Notes: a model not told the origin generated them from the sequence alone. Shown: positions 33,473 to 43,229, numbered from the stretch's first letter. The stretch is DNA of 64,000 nucleotides from Acetobacter thailandicus (GCF_011516655.1 NZ_WOSV01000007.1:62001-126000); one strand, 5' to 3'. Numbers and translations are program-made.

Positions 33473-34134
33473 AAATTCTGATTATTGAAGATGAAAAAGC
33501 TCTCGGCTCTGCTGTCAGAGATCGCGTGCGCCAGGCAGGGCATACCGTAGACTGGTTTACGAACCTGAGTGATGCCCGGGCTGCACTAAAAGTCTCTTCA
33601 TATGATTTTTTATTGCTTGATCTGGGGTTACCCGATGGGAACGGACTTGAACTGGTGCGCGAAATACGCCGGCAACGATCTTTACTGGCCATTCTGATTA
33701 CGACAGCGAGAGACCAGATCAGTGATCGTATTTCAGGCCTTTCAGAAGGTGCTGACGATTATATTGTCAAACCTTATGATCTTGATGAACTGGTCGCCCG
33801 TATTGATGCTGTCTCAAGACGTTATACTGCTTTACCGGATAATATTGTAACCTGTGGTAATATCATCATCGATTTATCACGACGCCAGCTTATACAAAAC
33901 AAAAATACAATAGACCTCTCAGCGCGCGAATGGGCTGTTATTGAACTCCTGGCACGCAGACCTGGTGCACTGTGCAGCCGCGAACAGATTGAAGATGCTC
34001 TTTACAGCCTGAGCGATGATGTTGAGAGCAACGCGATTGAAGTTTTCATCAGCAGAATACGAAAAAAAACCAGTCCTGATCTTATTACAACCGTACGCGG
34101 CAGAGGATACAGGCTGGCAGGAATCAGCTTATGA
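33469..34134 (+). CDS. OmpR-family response regulator of metal efflux operon
   Basis: 221 residues. Receiver domain (1-115) with acidic pocket Glu7/Asp8, phospho-acceptor Asp51 (LLLDLGLPDGNG), the conserved Thr near residue 79 (LITTARD) and Lys101 (DYIVKPYDLDEL). Winged-helix DNA-binding domain from about 127 (IDLSAREWAVIELLARRPGA; VFISRIRKK; ITTVRGRGYRL). CusR/CzcR-like. The 4-base overlaps on both sides show a single transcript with the pump and the kinase. Confidence 0.94.
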   Translation: MKILIIEDEKALGSAVRDRVRQAGHTVDWFTNLSDARAALKVSSYDFLLLDLGLPDGNGLELVREIRRQRSLLAILITTARDQISDRISGLSEGADDYIVKPYDLDELVARIDAVSRRYTALPDNIVTCGNIIIDLSRRQLIQNKNTIDLSAREWAVIELLARRPGALCSREQIEDALYSLSDDVESNAIEVFISRIRKKTSPDLITTVRGRGYRLAGISL

Positions 34135-35471
34135 AACAATGGAGCCTGGCATCACGCATTGTATCCGGGACACTCATGGTCGTGCTGGGCACCCTGGTTG
34201 TTCTGAGTATTCTTATTGCAGCTTTCACCCGTTTTGAAGTGACGGAGCGCCTTGACAACTCTTTGCAGGAAGTTGCCGAACGCCTTGAGTTTGTTGTCGG
34301 TAAACTTGATGAAAGCGGAAAAAATACTTCCATACCAGGCGGACGCATTGCCTATCTGTCAGGTGTCAACAGACGCACACTGGCATATCAGATTGCCGGA
34401 ACAGACGGACATCTGGAAGTCAGGTCACAAAATGCACCACCAAAGCTATTTATACCTGATCTCAAAACTGGTTTTTACAATGCTCCCTCATTTCGGGTCT
34501 ATGTTGTGCCCTCAGCCTCAGGGCACCATTATATTCTCGTAGGAGAGCCTGACTTTCACAGAAACGAAGCTGTAAGACGGGCTGTTCTTATTTCAATTTT
34601 ACCAATGATTATCTTTTTTCCGGCAATATGGATTTTGGTACGGTGGCACGTGCGACATGCAATGCGCCCTCTGACATGCTTACAGCAGGAAATAAGAAGT
34701 CGCGGAGGCTCTAATCTGGAACCGGTGCCGCCGCTTGATTTACCAGAAGAACTTGTGACTATTCATACAGCTGTTAATCTTTTACTCGAACGCCTTAAAA
34801 TGGCTCTGTCCACCGAAAGAGCTTTCGCTGCCAATGCAGCTCATGAGCTAAGGAATCCTGTCGCAGCGTTGCTGGCACAGGTTCAGCTGCTAAAAGCAAA
34901 GCTCGCTGCATCAGACCATGAAGAACAAGCCAGAACAATTATGCAGCAGACCCGGCGTATCGGAAGAACAATGGAGAAACTGCTTCAGCTTTCAAGGGCA
35001 ACATCAGGTATTGCTCTGAGTGGGGAGAGTTTTGATCTGATTCCAGTTATTCAGTTTTTAGCAGAAGAGCTTGAGCGTGAGAATCACTGTATTATAAAAA
35101 TTTCAGGTGTTAACAGCTTACTCCTTACAGGAGATATGGATATTGCTGGCATTTTGTTTCGTAACCTTCTTGAAAATGCTGTTCTTCATGGATCATCCGG
35201 ACAAGCTGTCAAAGTAAAAATTACTGAGGACCAGTGTGTTATGATTACCAATGACTGTGTTTCACTCTCTCCTGAGAATCTGAAAGATCTGGAAAAACCA
35301 TTTATCAGAGGTCAGACAAATGCAGACGGGAGCGGCCTGGGACTTGCCATTGCACGGCAAATAACTGAGCAGCTTGGAGCTGAGATGAGTGTCACCTCAC
35401 CGATCCCTGAGCAAACAAGAGGTGTTATGGTTAGTATAAAATTTCAGTCATCTAAAAAAAATAAAAAATGA
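34131..35471 (+). CDS. Sensor histidine kinase of metal efflux operon
   Basis: 446 residues. Two membrane helices (about 12-32 and 152-171) bracket a periplasmic sensor domain of about 120 residues, with four histidines, two of them adjacent (GHHYILVGEPDFHR). HAMP-like linker, phospho-acceptor His238 in AFAANAAHELRNPVAALLAQ, N-box RNLLENAVLHGSS, and G-box GSGLGLAIARQITEQLG. CusS/CzcS type; detects periplasmic metal and phosphorylates the regulator upstream. Ends convergently 22 bases from the oxygenase gene. Confidence 0.93.
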   Translation: MKQWSLASRIVSGTLMVVLGTLVVLSILIAAFTRFEVTERLDNSLQEVAERLEFVVGKLDESGKNTSIPGGRIAYLSGVNRRTLAYQIAGTDGHLEVRSQNAPPKLFIPDLKTGFYNAPSFRVYVVPSASGHHYILVGEPDFHRNEAVRRAVLISILPMIIFFPAIWILVRWHVRHAMRPLTCLQQEIRSRGGSNLEPVPPLDLPEELVTIHTAVNLLLERLKMALSTERAFAANAAHELRNPVAALLAQVQLLKAKLAASDHEEQARTIMQQTRRIGRTMEKLLQLSRATSGIALSGESFDLIPVIQFLAEELERENHCIIKISGVNSLLLTGDMDIAGILFRNLLENAVLHGSSGQAVKVKITEDQCVMITNDCVSLSPENLKDLEKPFIRGQTNADGSGLGLAIARQITEQLGAEMSVTSPIPEQTRGVMVSIKFQSSKKNKK

Positions 35472-35492
35472 TAAAAGTTTTTACATACCTCA

Positions 35493-36455
35493 TCATTTCT
35501 TAGATTTGTTTTTTTGCTGAGAATCTCGGATACGCCCCATAATATACGCACCGGCTGTCACAGGCTCATAGCAGGATGCCTGCCCCTCAGGCAAACCAAG
35601 ATCCCGGGGATTAATAACAGCATCAAAGTCAGGATCATAAAAAGTCGCAATAGAAAAGCGTTCTTTACCTGATTTATTTAAAACACGGTGCATATTAGAA
35701 CGGTAACGATTATTAGACCACCGGCATAATAAATCACCAATGTTAATCACAAGAGTGCCGGGCACAGGTGCTGCCGGAACCCATTCATTCTGAAGATTCT
35801 GCACCTCGAGGCCGCCAGTATCATCCTGCCATAATAAGGTAATACAACCATAATCTGTATGAGGGGCAACACCGTAGGTAATGCTTGTTGTGTCAGCGGG
35901 CATTTGAGCCGGCGGGTACCATATGGTCTGTGTTCTCTGCAACGGATAATGATATTTTTTTTCAAAAAAATTACTGTCAAGATTGAGAGAGTTTGCAACA
36001 GCCTTTAGCAGTAACTGCCCACACTGAGCCGCAGCCTGATAATAATTTAAAAAAGCCTGCCTGAATGCCGGCCGTCCTTCAGGCCATACATTAGGCCCCT
36101 GTAAATCGTTCTGCGGCGGGCTTTCCATTCCATCCGGCGGAAACTCAGGACCGATCTGAAAAAATTCTTTATAGTCAGGACGTTCGGCACCATACATAAT
36201 CGTACGGTTAAGCGCATTAAACCCACGCACTGCCTGTTTTGGGCGATACTGATCTTTTTCTGAAAGAGGAAGATGAAAAAAATCAAGAGATTCCCGGCGC
36301 AAATTTTCAATATATGCATCAGGAATACCGTGATTTTTTACATAACAGAAACCAGAGGTAATAAAAGCATGATGAATTTGCTTCCCCGCAAGAGCAATGT
36401 CACCTGCACGAGCAGGAGCAAGATCAATAACGGGTATAAAACTATTTTCAGTCAT
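35493..36455 (-). CDS. 2-oxoglutarate/Fe(II) oxygenase, isopenicillin N synthase family
   Basis: 320 residues. N-terminal DIOX_N domain (FIPVIDLAPARAGDIALAGK; AFITSGFCYVKNHGIP) and a C-terminal double-stranded beta-helix with the iron ligands in VAPHTDYGCITLLWQDD (His, Asp) and SNMHRVLNKSGKERFSIATF (distal His and the RxS 2-oxoglutarate site). Substrate unknown; this superfamily includes ethylene-forming enzyme and many small-molecule hydroxylases. Last gene of the minus-strand group hisC-like, FAD dehydrogenase, hutD, oxygenase; starts 29 bases after hutD. Confidence 0.87.
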   Translation of the reverse strand: MTENSFIPVIDLAPARAGDIALAGKQIHHAFITSGFCYVKNHGIPDAYIENLRRESLDFFHLPLSEKDQYRPKQAVRGFNALNRTIMYGAERPDYKEFFQIGPEFPPDGMESPPQNDLQGPNVWPEGRPAFRQAFLNYYQAAAQCGQLLLKAVANSLNLDSNFFEKKYHYPLQRTQTIWYPPAQMPADTTSITYGVAPHTDYGCITLLWQDDTGGLEVQNLQNEWVPAAPVPGTLVINIGDLLCRWSNNRYRSNMHRVLNKSGKERFSIATFYDPDFDAVINPRDLGLPEGQASCYEPVTAGAYIMGRIRDSQQKNKSKK

Positions 36456-36484
36456 TACGTTATTCCCTCCTCTTTGTGAAAAAA

Positions 36485-37075
36485 TTATAAAATTATCCTG
36501 AATAAGCTACTTTCTTTCTCTTGTGGTATCAGGATATTTTCAGAATTATCTGATACAACACAGCTCCAGACTTCACCCGGAAGAAGTCTCATATCTGATG
36601 AATCATTACGTAACAAAACCCATCGTCCGACAGATGGAAAAATAAATACTCTCTGCGTTCCTTTATTTTTTCCTGAAAAAGAAAATTGTTTGTCAAAAAA
36701 AGAAAAATCTATTTTTTTAACCTTATCTTTCTCATCTTTAATCATCAGGTTTAAAGCCTGGACACCTCCGGCTGAGCATGCAGACAAAACATCCTCATCT
36801 CCGGAAAATTTAATGGGACTATTCTTATTTTTTATCAGGTGAAACCACGATTTATCTTTTGCAGACAACGCAACCTCACCCTGGCTCAGTATAGCAAAAT
36901 AACGCCACCAGCCCGGGAAACGCGAAAAAGGTGCATCATTCAAAATATCAGCCACACTCAAACGCCACTGCAATCCGGCCCCAGAGGTTGTCTCCTCTGC
37001 AATAAGACGCGTGACACCCTGACCATTACGCCAGGGCTGCGCCCTGATTTCAGATAAACACTGGCGTCGCCACAT
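36485..37075 (-). CDS. hutD: HutD family protein
   Basis: 196 residues, HutD/VNG cupin family. Signatures near the start: QPWRNGQGVTRLIAEE and WRLSVADILNDAPFSRFPGW, then RYFAILSQGEVAL; the central part ends with WVLLRNDSSD. In Pseudomonas HutD acts as a governor limiting hut activity, probably by binding formylglutamate (family knowledge). Its presence marks this segment as part of the hut region although 11 kb from hutH. Start overlaps the upstream dehydrogenase stop (TGATG). Confidence 0.88.
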   Translation of the reverse strand: MWRRQCLSEIRAQPWRNGQGVTRLIAEETTSGAGLQWRLSVADILNDAPFSRFPGWWRYFAILSQGEVALSAKDKSWFHLIKNKNSPIKFSGDEDVLSACSAGGVQALNLMIKDEKDKVKKIDFSFFDKQFSFSGKNKGTQRVFIFPSVGRWVLLRNDSSDMRLLPGEVWSCVVSDNSENILIPQEKESSLFRIIL

Positions 37076-38460
37076 CAGCCGGCAACTTCAGGCAGCATTT
37101 TACCTGGGTTTAAAATATTATTGGGGTCAAAAGATTTTTTCATCATACGCATAACATCCAGGGCAACTGAACCATGCTCGCGTTCCATAAATTCCTTTTT
37201 ACCAAAGCCGATCCCGTGCTCGCCGCTACATGCCCCGCCCAGAGAAAGCGCACGTCCGACAATTTTACGATCAAGCTCAAGCGCACGCTCCAATCCGTCA
37301 GGCTCAGGCGGCACAAGAATAACCGTATGGAAATTACCATCACCCACATGCCCGACAATAGGGGCAAGCAGGCCTGACTCCTCAATATCGCGCTTACTGC
37401 CAGTAATCAGCTCAGTCAAAGCCGAGACCGGCACAACGGCATCAGTCGCCAGCCCCCGGTGATTAGGGCGGTAAGCAAGACAGGCCCAGAAAGCATTATG
37501 CCGGGCTTTCCATAATTCATTACGGTTTTCGGGGTTATTACTCCACAAAAAGCCTTTACCATTATGGTCATCGACAACACTCTCCATTGTCTCAACCTGC
37601 TCTTTCACAGCAGCAGGCGCACCATGGAACTCGAAAAACATCGTCGGGAGGACATCATATCCCTCCATTTTAGAGTAACGAATGCATGCATCCATCTGCA
37701 CTTCATCCATTAATTCCATACGACCAACAGGCAGGCCGAGCTGCATGGTTGTTACAGCAACATTGACAGCATCTTCCAGTTTTTCAAACTGACACACGGC
37801 TGTCGCTACAGCCTCTGGCTGACCATGTAAGCGCAGCTGCACCTCAGTAATAATGCCTAATGTCCCCTCCGAACCTACAAAAAGACGTGTCAGATCATAT
37901 CCGGTGGCAGATTTACGCACCCTGCCACCTGTACGCATCACACGGCCATCTGCCAGAACAACGGTCAGACCAAGGGTATTTTCACGCATTGTGCCATAAC
38001 GCACAGCAGCTGTGCCTGAGGCACGGGTGGCACACATCCCCCCCAGCGTAGATTCTCCACCCGGATCAACCGGAAAAAACAACCCGCTGTCACGCAAATA
38101 AGCATTAAGAGCATGACGCGTAACCCCTGCCTCAACACGGCAGTCCATATCCTCAGCATTCACTTCAAGGATACGGGTCATACGGGAAAGATCGAGACTA
38201 ATACCCGTCTCTGAAGGGGTAACATGCCCTTCAAGTGAAGTGCCCCCGCCAAAAGCCACAACCGGCACAGAATGCTCGTTGCAGGCTTTAAGAACAGCTG
38301 AAACTTCTTCAGTACTTTCGGCAAAAATAACCGCACCAGGCAGACATCCCTCCTGCCAGCCCTCGCCATGAGCATGATGCTCACGCACAGCTTCTCCGCG
38401 AGAAATACGATCACCGAAAATTTCAGCTAATTCTGTCAGAACATGTTCAAGGGCAGACAT
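37075..38460 (-). CDS. FAD-linked D-2-hydroxy-acid dehydrogenase (GlcD/Dld family)
   Basis: 461 residues. FAD-binding PCMH domain about 38-215 (VVAFGGGTSLEGHVTPSETG; FPVDPGGESTLGGMCATRAS; GLTVVLADGRVMRTGGRVRK; LFVGSEGTLGIITEVQLRLH) and the C-terminal FAD-oxidase domain with the metal/substrate site HVGDGNFH and SGEHGIGFGKKEFMEREHGS. The family oxidises D-lactate, D-2-hydroxyglutarate or glycolate, passing electrons to the respiratory chain or cytochrome c. Between a HisC-like transaminase and hutD, a hydroxy acid linked to histidine (D-imidazolelactate) is a plausible substrate; D-lactate is the conservative alternative. Confidence 0.85.
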   Translation of the reverse strand: MSALEHVLTELAEIFGDRISRGEAVREHHAHGEGWQEGCLPGAVIFAESTEEVSAVLKACNEHSVPVVAFGGGTSLEGHVTPSETGISLDLSRMTRILEVNAEDMDCRVEAGVTRHALNAYLRDSGLFFPVDPGGESTLGGMCATRASGTAAVRYGTMRENTLGLTVVLADGRVMRTGGRVRKSATGYDLTRLFVGSEGTLGIITEVQLRLHGQPEAVATAVCQFEKLEDAVNVAVTTMQLGLPVGRMELMDEVQMDACIRYSKMEGYDVLPTMFFEFHGAPAAVKEQVETMESVVDDHNGKGFLWSNNPENRNELWKARHNAFWACLAYRPNHRGLATDAVVPVSALTELITGSKRDIEESGLLAPIVGHVGDGNFHTVILVPPEPDGLERALELDRKIVGRALSLGGACSGEHGIGFGKKEFMEREHGSVALDVMRMMKKSFDPNNILNPGKMLPEVAG

Positions 38461-38500
38461 AATAAACTTTCCACAACAAAGCGATGGCGAATCTGCTGTC

Positions 38501-39634
38501 TTACAAACTCAGATCAGCGAGAGCGTGAAGAACTGTATCATTTTCCTCGGGCAGGCCAATACTGATACGCACCCAGTTTTCAAAACCAGGCTCTTTCCAC
38601 GGCTTAATAATAATGCCTCGTTCAAGTAACGCATCTGCAAGCTGAGCTGCACCCTGCGTCGTGCGGACAAATACAAAATTGGTCCAGGCAGGAGCAACAA
38701 AAAAACCAAGCTCTCTGAGGGCCTTCGCCATGCGTTCTCTTTCGGCAATCCCTTTTCGGATACAGTCTTTCATATATGCGACATCTGCAAGCGCCGCACT
38801 GGCCGCAATCTGGGCCGGCATATTTGTGTTAAACGGATCGCGCACAGTATCAAGCACTGAAGCAACTTCCTCTGACGAGGTCAGGGCATAGCCAATACGT
38901 AAGGCTGCCAGCCCATACGCTTTAGAAAAAGTACGCAGGATAATCCAGGGGCGCCCCTGCTTCTCGAGTAATGCACGCGCATCAGGATAGTTCGGGTCTT
39001 CCTCTGCATATTCCCGATAAGCTTCGTCAACGACAATGAGGGCATCCTGCGGACAGGCCTCGATCAGCTCAGAGAGATCTGCTCCGGTCATCATACAGCC
39101 TACCGGATTAGAGGGGTTTGAAAACATTAAAATTTTCAAAGGTTTCTTTACCGCAGCCAGTAAGGCAGCCTGATCAAAAGTCGCTTCTGCAGTGACCGGA
39201 ACAGCATCGACCTCAGCCCCCATCATACGGGGATAAATTTCATGCAGACCAAAAGCTGGCCTGACCGTTACCACACGATCACCTGACGAAAGATATGCCT
39301 CAGCAATCAGGCGGATAATCTGCTCTGAGCCATTCCCGACCAGAACACGCTCCACCTCTGTCATATGCGCCCGCGCAATATCATGACGCAGCAAAGCGGC
39401 ACCCGCATCAGGATAACGCCCCAGCCGGTCTGCCAGACCTGCCCACCCGGCTTTAACCTGCGGTGAAGGGCCATAAGGATTCTCATTACTTCCCAGCTTA
39501 ACAATCGTTGTAAGATTATAACGCCTGCGGACCTCATCTTCTGAAAGACCAGCATTATAACGGGGCAACATCGAGACTTCAGCCCGGCACAATGCCTTAT
39601 GACCTGAAAATGAGAGTGCTACAGAATCCGACAT
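38501..39634 (-). CDS. HisC-like PLP aminotransferase
   Basis: 377 residues, class I/II fold, histidinol-phosphate aminotransferase family. Motifs: KLGSNENPYGPSPQV (N-terminal arm), FSNPSNPVGCMMTG, VVDEAYREY (PLP Asp/Tyr), TFSKAYGLAALRIGY with the Schiff-base Lys, and WVRISIGLPEEN. HisC homologues in this subfamily often act on imidazole or aromatic 2-oxo acids instead of the biosynthetic substrate. Located in a histidine-catabolic area and divergent from a PhyH oxygenase, so a catabolic role (histidine/imidazolepyruvate exchange) is likely but unproven. First gene of the minus-strand group. Confidence 0.87.
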   Translation of the reverse strand: MSDSVALSFSGHKALCRAEVSMLPRYNAGLSEDEVRRRYNLTTIVKLGSNENPYGPSPQVKAGWAGLADRLGRYPDAGAALLRHDIARAHMTEVERVLVGNGSEQIIRLIAEAYLSSGDRVVTVRPAFGLHEIYPRMMGAEVDAVPVTAEATFDQAALLAAVKKPLKILMFSNPSNPVGCMMTGADLSELIEACPQDALIVVDEAYREYAEEDPNYPDARALLEKQGRPWIILRTFSKAYGLAALRIGYALTSSEEVASVLDTVRDPFNTNMPAQIAASAALADVAYMKDCIRKGIAERERMAKALRELGFFVAPAWTNFVFVRTTQGAAQLADALLERGIIIKPWKEPGFENWVRISIGLPEENDTVLHALADLSL

Positions 39635-39943
39635 CCCGAAGAAACCTCCTGCCTTAAGCGGTATTCGTCATTAATGTATAGACATTTAAAACCTGTAAAG
39701 AGAGAAATGTATAAGATTTGTTCCCTGCGCATATTTTACACTCATCGGGACAGGAGAAGCCTGAAGGAAAAGCCCGGAAACACTGTGTTTTTCTTAATAA
39801 ATTTGAAAATATGTTAATATTTAATAATATTTTCACTCATTTCATCTCAGGGCATACAAAAATTCTACGCCTGTTTTTTCTTCTTGACCGATCGTGTACA
39901 TACAACATATTGTTTTGATATCGGAACATGAGGAAAACCGCTT
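39635..39943. promoter_or_regulatory. Divergent promoter region, hisC-like / PhyH oxygenase
   Basis: 309 bases between two divergent starts, AT-rich at 39790-39850 (ATTTGAAAATATGTTAATAT). It must carry promoters for both groups. No HutC-type TTGTATATAC is seen here, so control may differ from the hut genes. AGGA at 39929-39932 is the ribosome-binding site of the plus-strand gene. Confidence 0.5.
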
Positions 39944-40762
39944 ATGGCCCTTCCTGCTCATCAGATCATGTTGGACGACGCAACCATTTCAGCATTTCAG
40001 ACTGAAGGCGTAGCCGTTGTTCGCGGCGCCTTCTCAGACTGGACAGAACTTCTGCGCGATGGCATGGCAGCCACCATGGCAGCTCCCAGCCCGCTCGAAC
40101 GCTCTTACCAGCCTGAAGGCTCTGCTCCGTTTTTTCAGGATCTGTGCAACTGGCAGCGTATCCCACAATTCAGAAAATTCATCGAAAACTCACCCGTTGC
40201 AGGTATAGCCGCCCAGCTGATGCAGGCGCGTGAGGTACGCTTTTTTCATGACCACGAACTGGTCAAAGAACCTGGCACAACATTAGTAACCCCATGGCAC
40301 CAGGATAGTCCGTATTACTGCGTGACGGGAGAGAAAACACTCAGTTTGTGGATACCTCTTGATCCTGTCTCAAAGGATCAGTGCCTGGAGTGTGTGGCTG
40401 GCTCACATAAGGAGGGTATAATTCACCGCCCCCGGCGTTTTGACGGATCGAAACTGTATAAAGACGATTCTCTGCCAGAAATGCCCGACATTAATGCAAA
40501 CCGTGATGCATATACTATCCGCAGCTGGGACCTTGCCCCGGGGGATGCCATCGCTTTTGATTTTCGTATAATCCACGGTGCGCCGGCCACAACCGGCACA
40601 ACGCAAAGACGACGTGTGTTTTCTGCCCGCTGGGTAGGAGAAAATGCCCGTTTTGCTGACAGAGGCGGCAAAGGCTCCCCCCCCTTCCCGCACCTTACAC
40701 TCAAAGACGGAGACCCGCTGGAAGGACCCGACTTCCCCCTGCTGTATAAAGCAACAGCCTGA
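39944..40762 (+). CDS. Phytanoyl-CoA dioxygenase (PhyH) family oxygenase
   Basis: 272 residues, non-haem Fe(II)/2-oxoglutarate fold. Iron ligands are visible as His-X-Asp in TPWHQDSPYY and a distal His in FRIIHGAPATTG; the Arg binding 2-oxoglutarate is probably in RRRVFSARWVGE. A His-Asp pair HDHELVK precedes. The substrate is unknown; relatives hydroxylate ectoine, proline, aminophosphonates and other small molecules. It starts the plus-strand group with the amino-acid ABC transporter, so it probably acts on an imported small amino-acid-like compound. Confidence 0.85.
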   Translation: MALPAHQIMLDDATISAFQTEGVAVVRGAFSDWTELLRDGMAATMAAPSPLERSYQPEGSAPFFQDLCNWQRIPQFRKFIENSPVAGIAAQLMQAREVRFFHDHELVKEPGTTLVTPWHQDSPYYCVTGEKTLSLWIPLDPVSKDQCLECVAGSHKEGIIHRPRRFDGSKLYKDDSLPEMPDINANRDAYTIRSWDLAPGDAIAFDFRIIHGAPATTGTTQRRRVFSARWVGENARFADRGGKGSPPFPHLTLKDGDPLEGPDFPLLYKATA

Positions 40763-40784
40763 ACAGAAATGTGGAGAAGGTGGC

Positions 40785-41675
40785 ATGACAAAATATGATC
40801 ATTCCTGGCGCCTTCTTTTCTGTCTCACTATCAACTGTTTTCTTACCCCAATATTCTGCTTACCGGCTTATGCAGAGTGCCTTGATGATATTCGTCAGGC
40901 AGGCATGCTAACGGCTGGCAATGCGCTTCTTGGCGCACACCCCTCCCTCTGGCAGGATAAAGAGGGCGTCTATCATGGTATTGACGCAGACCTTTTACAG
41001 GAACTGACCAAAAGGCTGGGTATACCGCACTCACAATTTATCATCACAGAATGGACCACACTGGTCCCGGGCCTGAAAGTCGGCCGGTGGGATATTATCC
41101 TGTCTGACCTGACAATTACTGAAGAGCGCATTGCCTATGCGCATATCGCTTACTCACGCCCTTATTTTATGTTGTATGACCGCATTATCGTACCAGAAAA
41201 CTCCCCTCTTCATACTTTGGATGATCTGAAAAAAGCTAACCTGGGGTCTGTGCTGGGCACAACAGATTCAATGACGGCTCATATGCTGGTCGATAAAAAT
41301 ATTGCTGCAAAAGTAAGCGATTTTAATACCTTTGGTGACCCGTTTGTTGCCCTGAGAAACAAACAGGTTGATGCTGTCGTTGTCGACCAGGGCACTCTGC
41401 AGGCTCAGAAAGAGCACTTTGCAGGACTGCGCACTATCGGACCTCCACTTTTTTATGAACCCAAACCTGCCTGGAAAGATGCCCAGGCAAAAGCCAGCTA
41501 CCGTCTGGGCGATGAGGGTATTGTCGTGCGTAACACCTGCCCTCTGCTGCTTAAAGCTATTAATAAAGCAATGGATGATATGAAACAGGATGGCACGCTT
41601 CGCACCATCCTCAGGCGCTACCATGTCTGGGAAGAGTTGCAGGACCACCTGAACCAGAACGAACAGACGGAGTAA
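40785..41675 (+). CDS. Amino-acid ABC transporter substrate-binding protein
   Basis: 296 residues from the ATG at 40785 (GGAGAAGG at 40772-40779 upstream; a longer in-frame start at 40644 would overlap the PhyH gene). Sec signal LLFCLTINCFLTPIFCLPAYA cleaved before ECLDD. Family 3 periplasmic binding fold (SBP_bac_3): DAGIDADLLQEL-like segment YHGIDADLLQELTKRLGI, VGRWDIILSDLTITEERIAY, LGSVLGTTDSMTAHM, DAVVVDQGTLQAQ. It delivers a polar amino acid or related compound to the permease and ATPase that follow. Confidence 0.88.
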   Translation: MTKYDHSWRLLFCLTINCFLTPIFCLPAYAECLDDIRQAGMLTAGNALLGAHPSLWQDKEGVYHGIDADLLQELTKRLGIPHSQFIITEWTTLVPGLKVGRWDIILSDLTITEERIAYAHIAYSRPYFMLYDRIIVPENSPLHTLDDLKKANLGSVLGTTDSMTAHMLVDKNIAAKVSDFNTFGDPFVALRNKQVDAVVVDQGTLQAQKEHFAGLRTIGPPLFYEPKPAWKDAQAKASYRLGDEGIVVRNTCPLLLKAINKAMDDMKQDGTLRTILRRYHVWEELQDHLNQNEQTE

Positions 41676-41679
41676 CACA

Positions 41680-42393
41680 ATGAGCGTTTTCTGGTCTGAA
41701 GTGCATGAATATCTGCCTTTTCTCCTTAGTGGCGCAGAAGTAACTCTTCAGCTCTCCTTCATCAGCATGGCCGGAGGCATGATACTGGGTTTTCTCACAG
41801 CTACAGGGCGGCTGTCCGGCAGTCGCCTCATACGGTGGCCGCTTGAGGCCTATGTCGAAATCTGGCGTGATACACCCCTTATTGTGCAATTACTGCTTAT
41901 CTATTTCTCTCTCCCTGAGCTGGGTATTATTCTCCCTGCGTTCTGGGCTGGTGCACTGGGCCTGACCCTGAACCTGTCAGCCTATCTGTCTGAAGTCTAC
42001 CGTGCAGCCATTCAGGCTGTTGATGAAGGACAGAAATCTGCGGCCATTTCGCTGGGCATGTCACCTCTTCAGATTTACCGGCGCCTTATTATTCCTCAGG
42101 CTTTTGTTGCTTCTCTCCCCACCCAGGGCGGCTATTTTATTGCTTTGCTAAAAGACTGTTCTCTGGTTTCTTTTATCTCTGTCAACGAACTTTTACGACA
42201 TGCAACAATCGTCATCTCGAACACGTTTGACAGTATGAACACGTATCTGATGGTCGCACTGATCTACTTCATCATGAGTTTTACCAGCGCACGCTGTGTC
42301 AGCTGGCTTGAACGTAAACTCACCCCTTCACGCCACACCAAAGGTGGCGTTGCCAATGTCATGCCAGAAGCTGTGGAAGGGATTACACCATGA
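41680..42393 (+). CDS. Amino-acid ABC transporter permease
   Basis: 237 residues, HisM/GlnP type. About five helices and the EAA loop that contacts the ATPase (AAISLGMSPLQIYRRLIIPQ, then AFVASLPTQGGYF). N-terminal family motif LPFLLSGAEVTLQLSFIS and YVEIWRDTPLIVQLLLIYF. Single permease gene, so a homodimer is likely. Starts 4 bases after the binding protein and overlaps the ATPase by 4. Confidence 0.92.
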   Translation: MSVFWSEVHEYLPFLLSGAEVTLQLSFISMAGGMILGFLTATGRLSGSRLIRWPLEAYVEIWRDTPLIVQLLLIYFSLPELGIILPAFWAGALGLTLNLSAYLSEVYRAAIQAVDEGQKSAAISLGMSPLQIYRRLIIPQAFVASLPTQGGYFIALLKDCSLVSFISVNELLRHATIVISNTFDSMNTYLMVALIYFIMSFTSARCVSWLERKLTPSRHTKGGVANVMPEAVEGITP

Positions 42394-43169
42394 CAACAGC
42401 AGCTCCGGTGCTAACGCTACAGCAGGTTTATAAATCATATGGCAGTCACGCTGTTCTGCGCGGTGTTGACCTGACTGTTTTACAGGGAGAGGCTCTTTTT
42501 ATCATCGGCCCCAGCGGAGGAGGTAAATCTACTTTACTGCGCTGCATTAACTTTCTCGAACGTCCCGAAGCTGGCAGCATCACCTTTCTGAACCAGAAAC
42601 TCTGCCAGCACTATCGCTCACACTTTGAAATTGCCCCTGAAAAACAACTGCGGCAGGCAAGAGCCCGCATGCCTATGGTTTTTCAGCAGTTCAACCTCTT
42701 TTCACACCAGACCACCCTGGAAAATGTGATGGAAGCACTGTTAACCGTCAAAAAACTCCACAAAGATCAGGCCGTCATACTGGCACGCCACGCGCTGGAC
42801 AGAGTCCAGATGCTGCAAAAACAAAACAACTACCCCCACCAGCTTTCAGGCGGCCAAAAACAACGTGTCGCCATAGCCCGGGCACTGGCGATGGAACCTC
42901 CTGTTATTTTGTTTGATGAGCCAACAAGTGCACTTGACCCTGAGCTGGTCAGCGGCGTGCAAAGTATTATTCGTGACCTGTCAGCACAGGGGCTGACGCT
43001 GCTGACTGTCACACACGACCAGGCCTTTGTACAGTCAACCGCACACAAAGTCTGTTTTTATGCTGATGGCCATATCGTGGAAAGCGGCCCGCCAGAGCAG
43101 ATTTACAACACACCCCGCACTGAACGGGTGCGTCAGTTTGTTCATTCTGTCAGTGCCCGCCATCACTGA
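42390..43169 (+). CDS. Amino-acid ABC transporter ATP-binding protein
   Basis: 259 residues, HisP/GlnQ type. Walker [11 protein letters not shown]-loop VFQQFNLF, signature [16 protein letters not shown], Walker [16 protein letters not shown]-loop TVTHD. Slightly unusual insertion near residues 63-92 ([20 protein letters not shown]) between Walker A and the Q-loop. Completes a three-component polar amino-acid importer. Confidence 0.94.
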   Translation: MTTAAPVLTLQQVYKSYGSHAVLRGVDLTVLQGEALFIIGPSGGGKSTLLRCINFLERPEAGSITFLNQKLCQHYRSHFEIAPEKQLRQARARMPMVFQQFNLFSHQTTLENVMEALLTVKKLHKDQAVILARHALDRVQMLQKQNNYPHQLSGGQKQRVAIARALAMEPPVILFDEPTSALDPELVSGVQSIIRDLSAQGLTLLTVTHDQAFVQSTAHKVCFYADGHIVESGPPEQIYNTPRTERVRQFVHSVSARHH

Positions 43170-43229
43170 TTTTTATTACGATAAAGAAATATACTAATGC
43201 CATATAATACTGCACAGGAAAATACTATT

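Noticed and set aside
38501-39634. Biosynthetic hisC
   Set aside because: No other histidine-biosynthesis gene is near, and the locus is catabolic; family call kept without the gene symbol.
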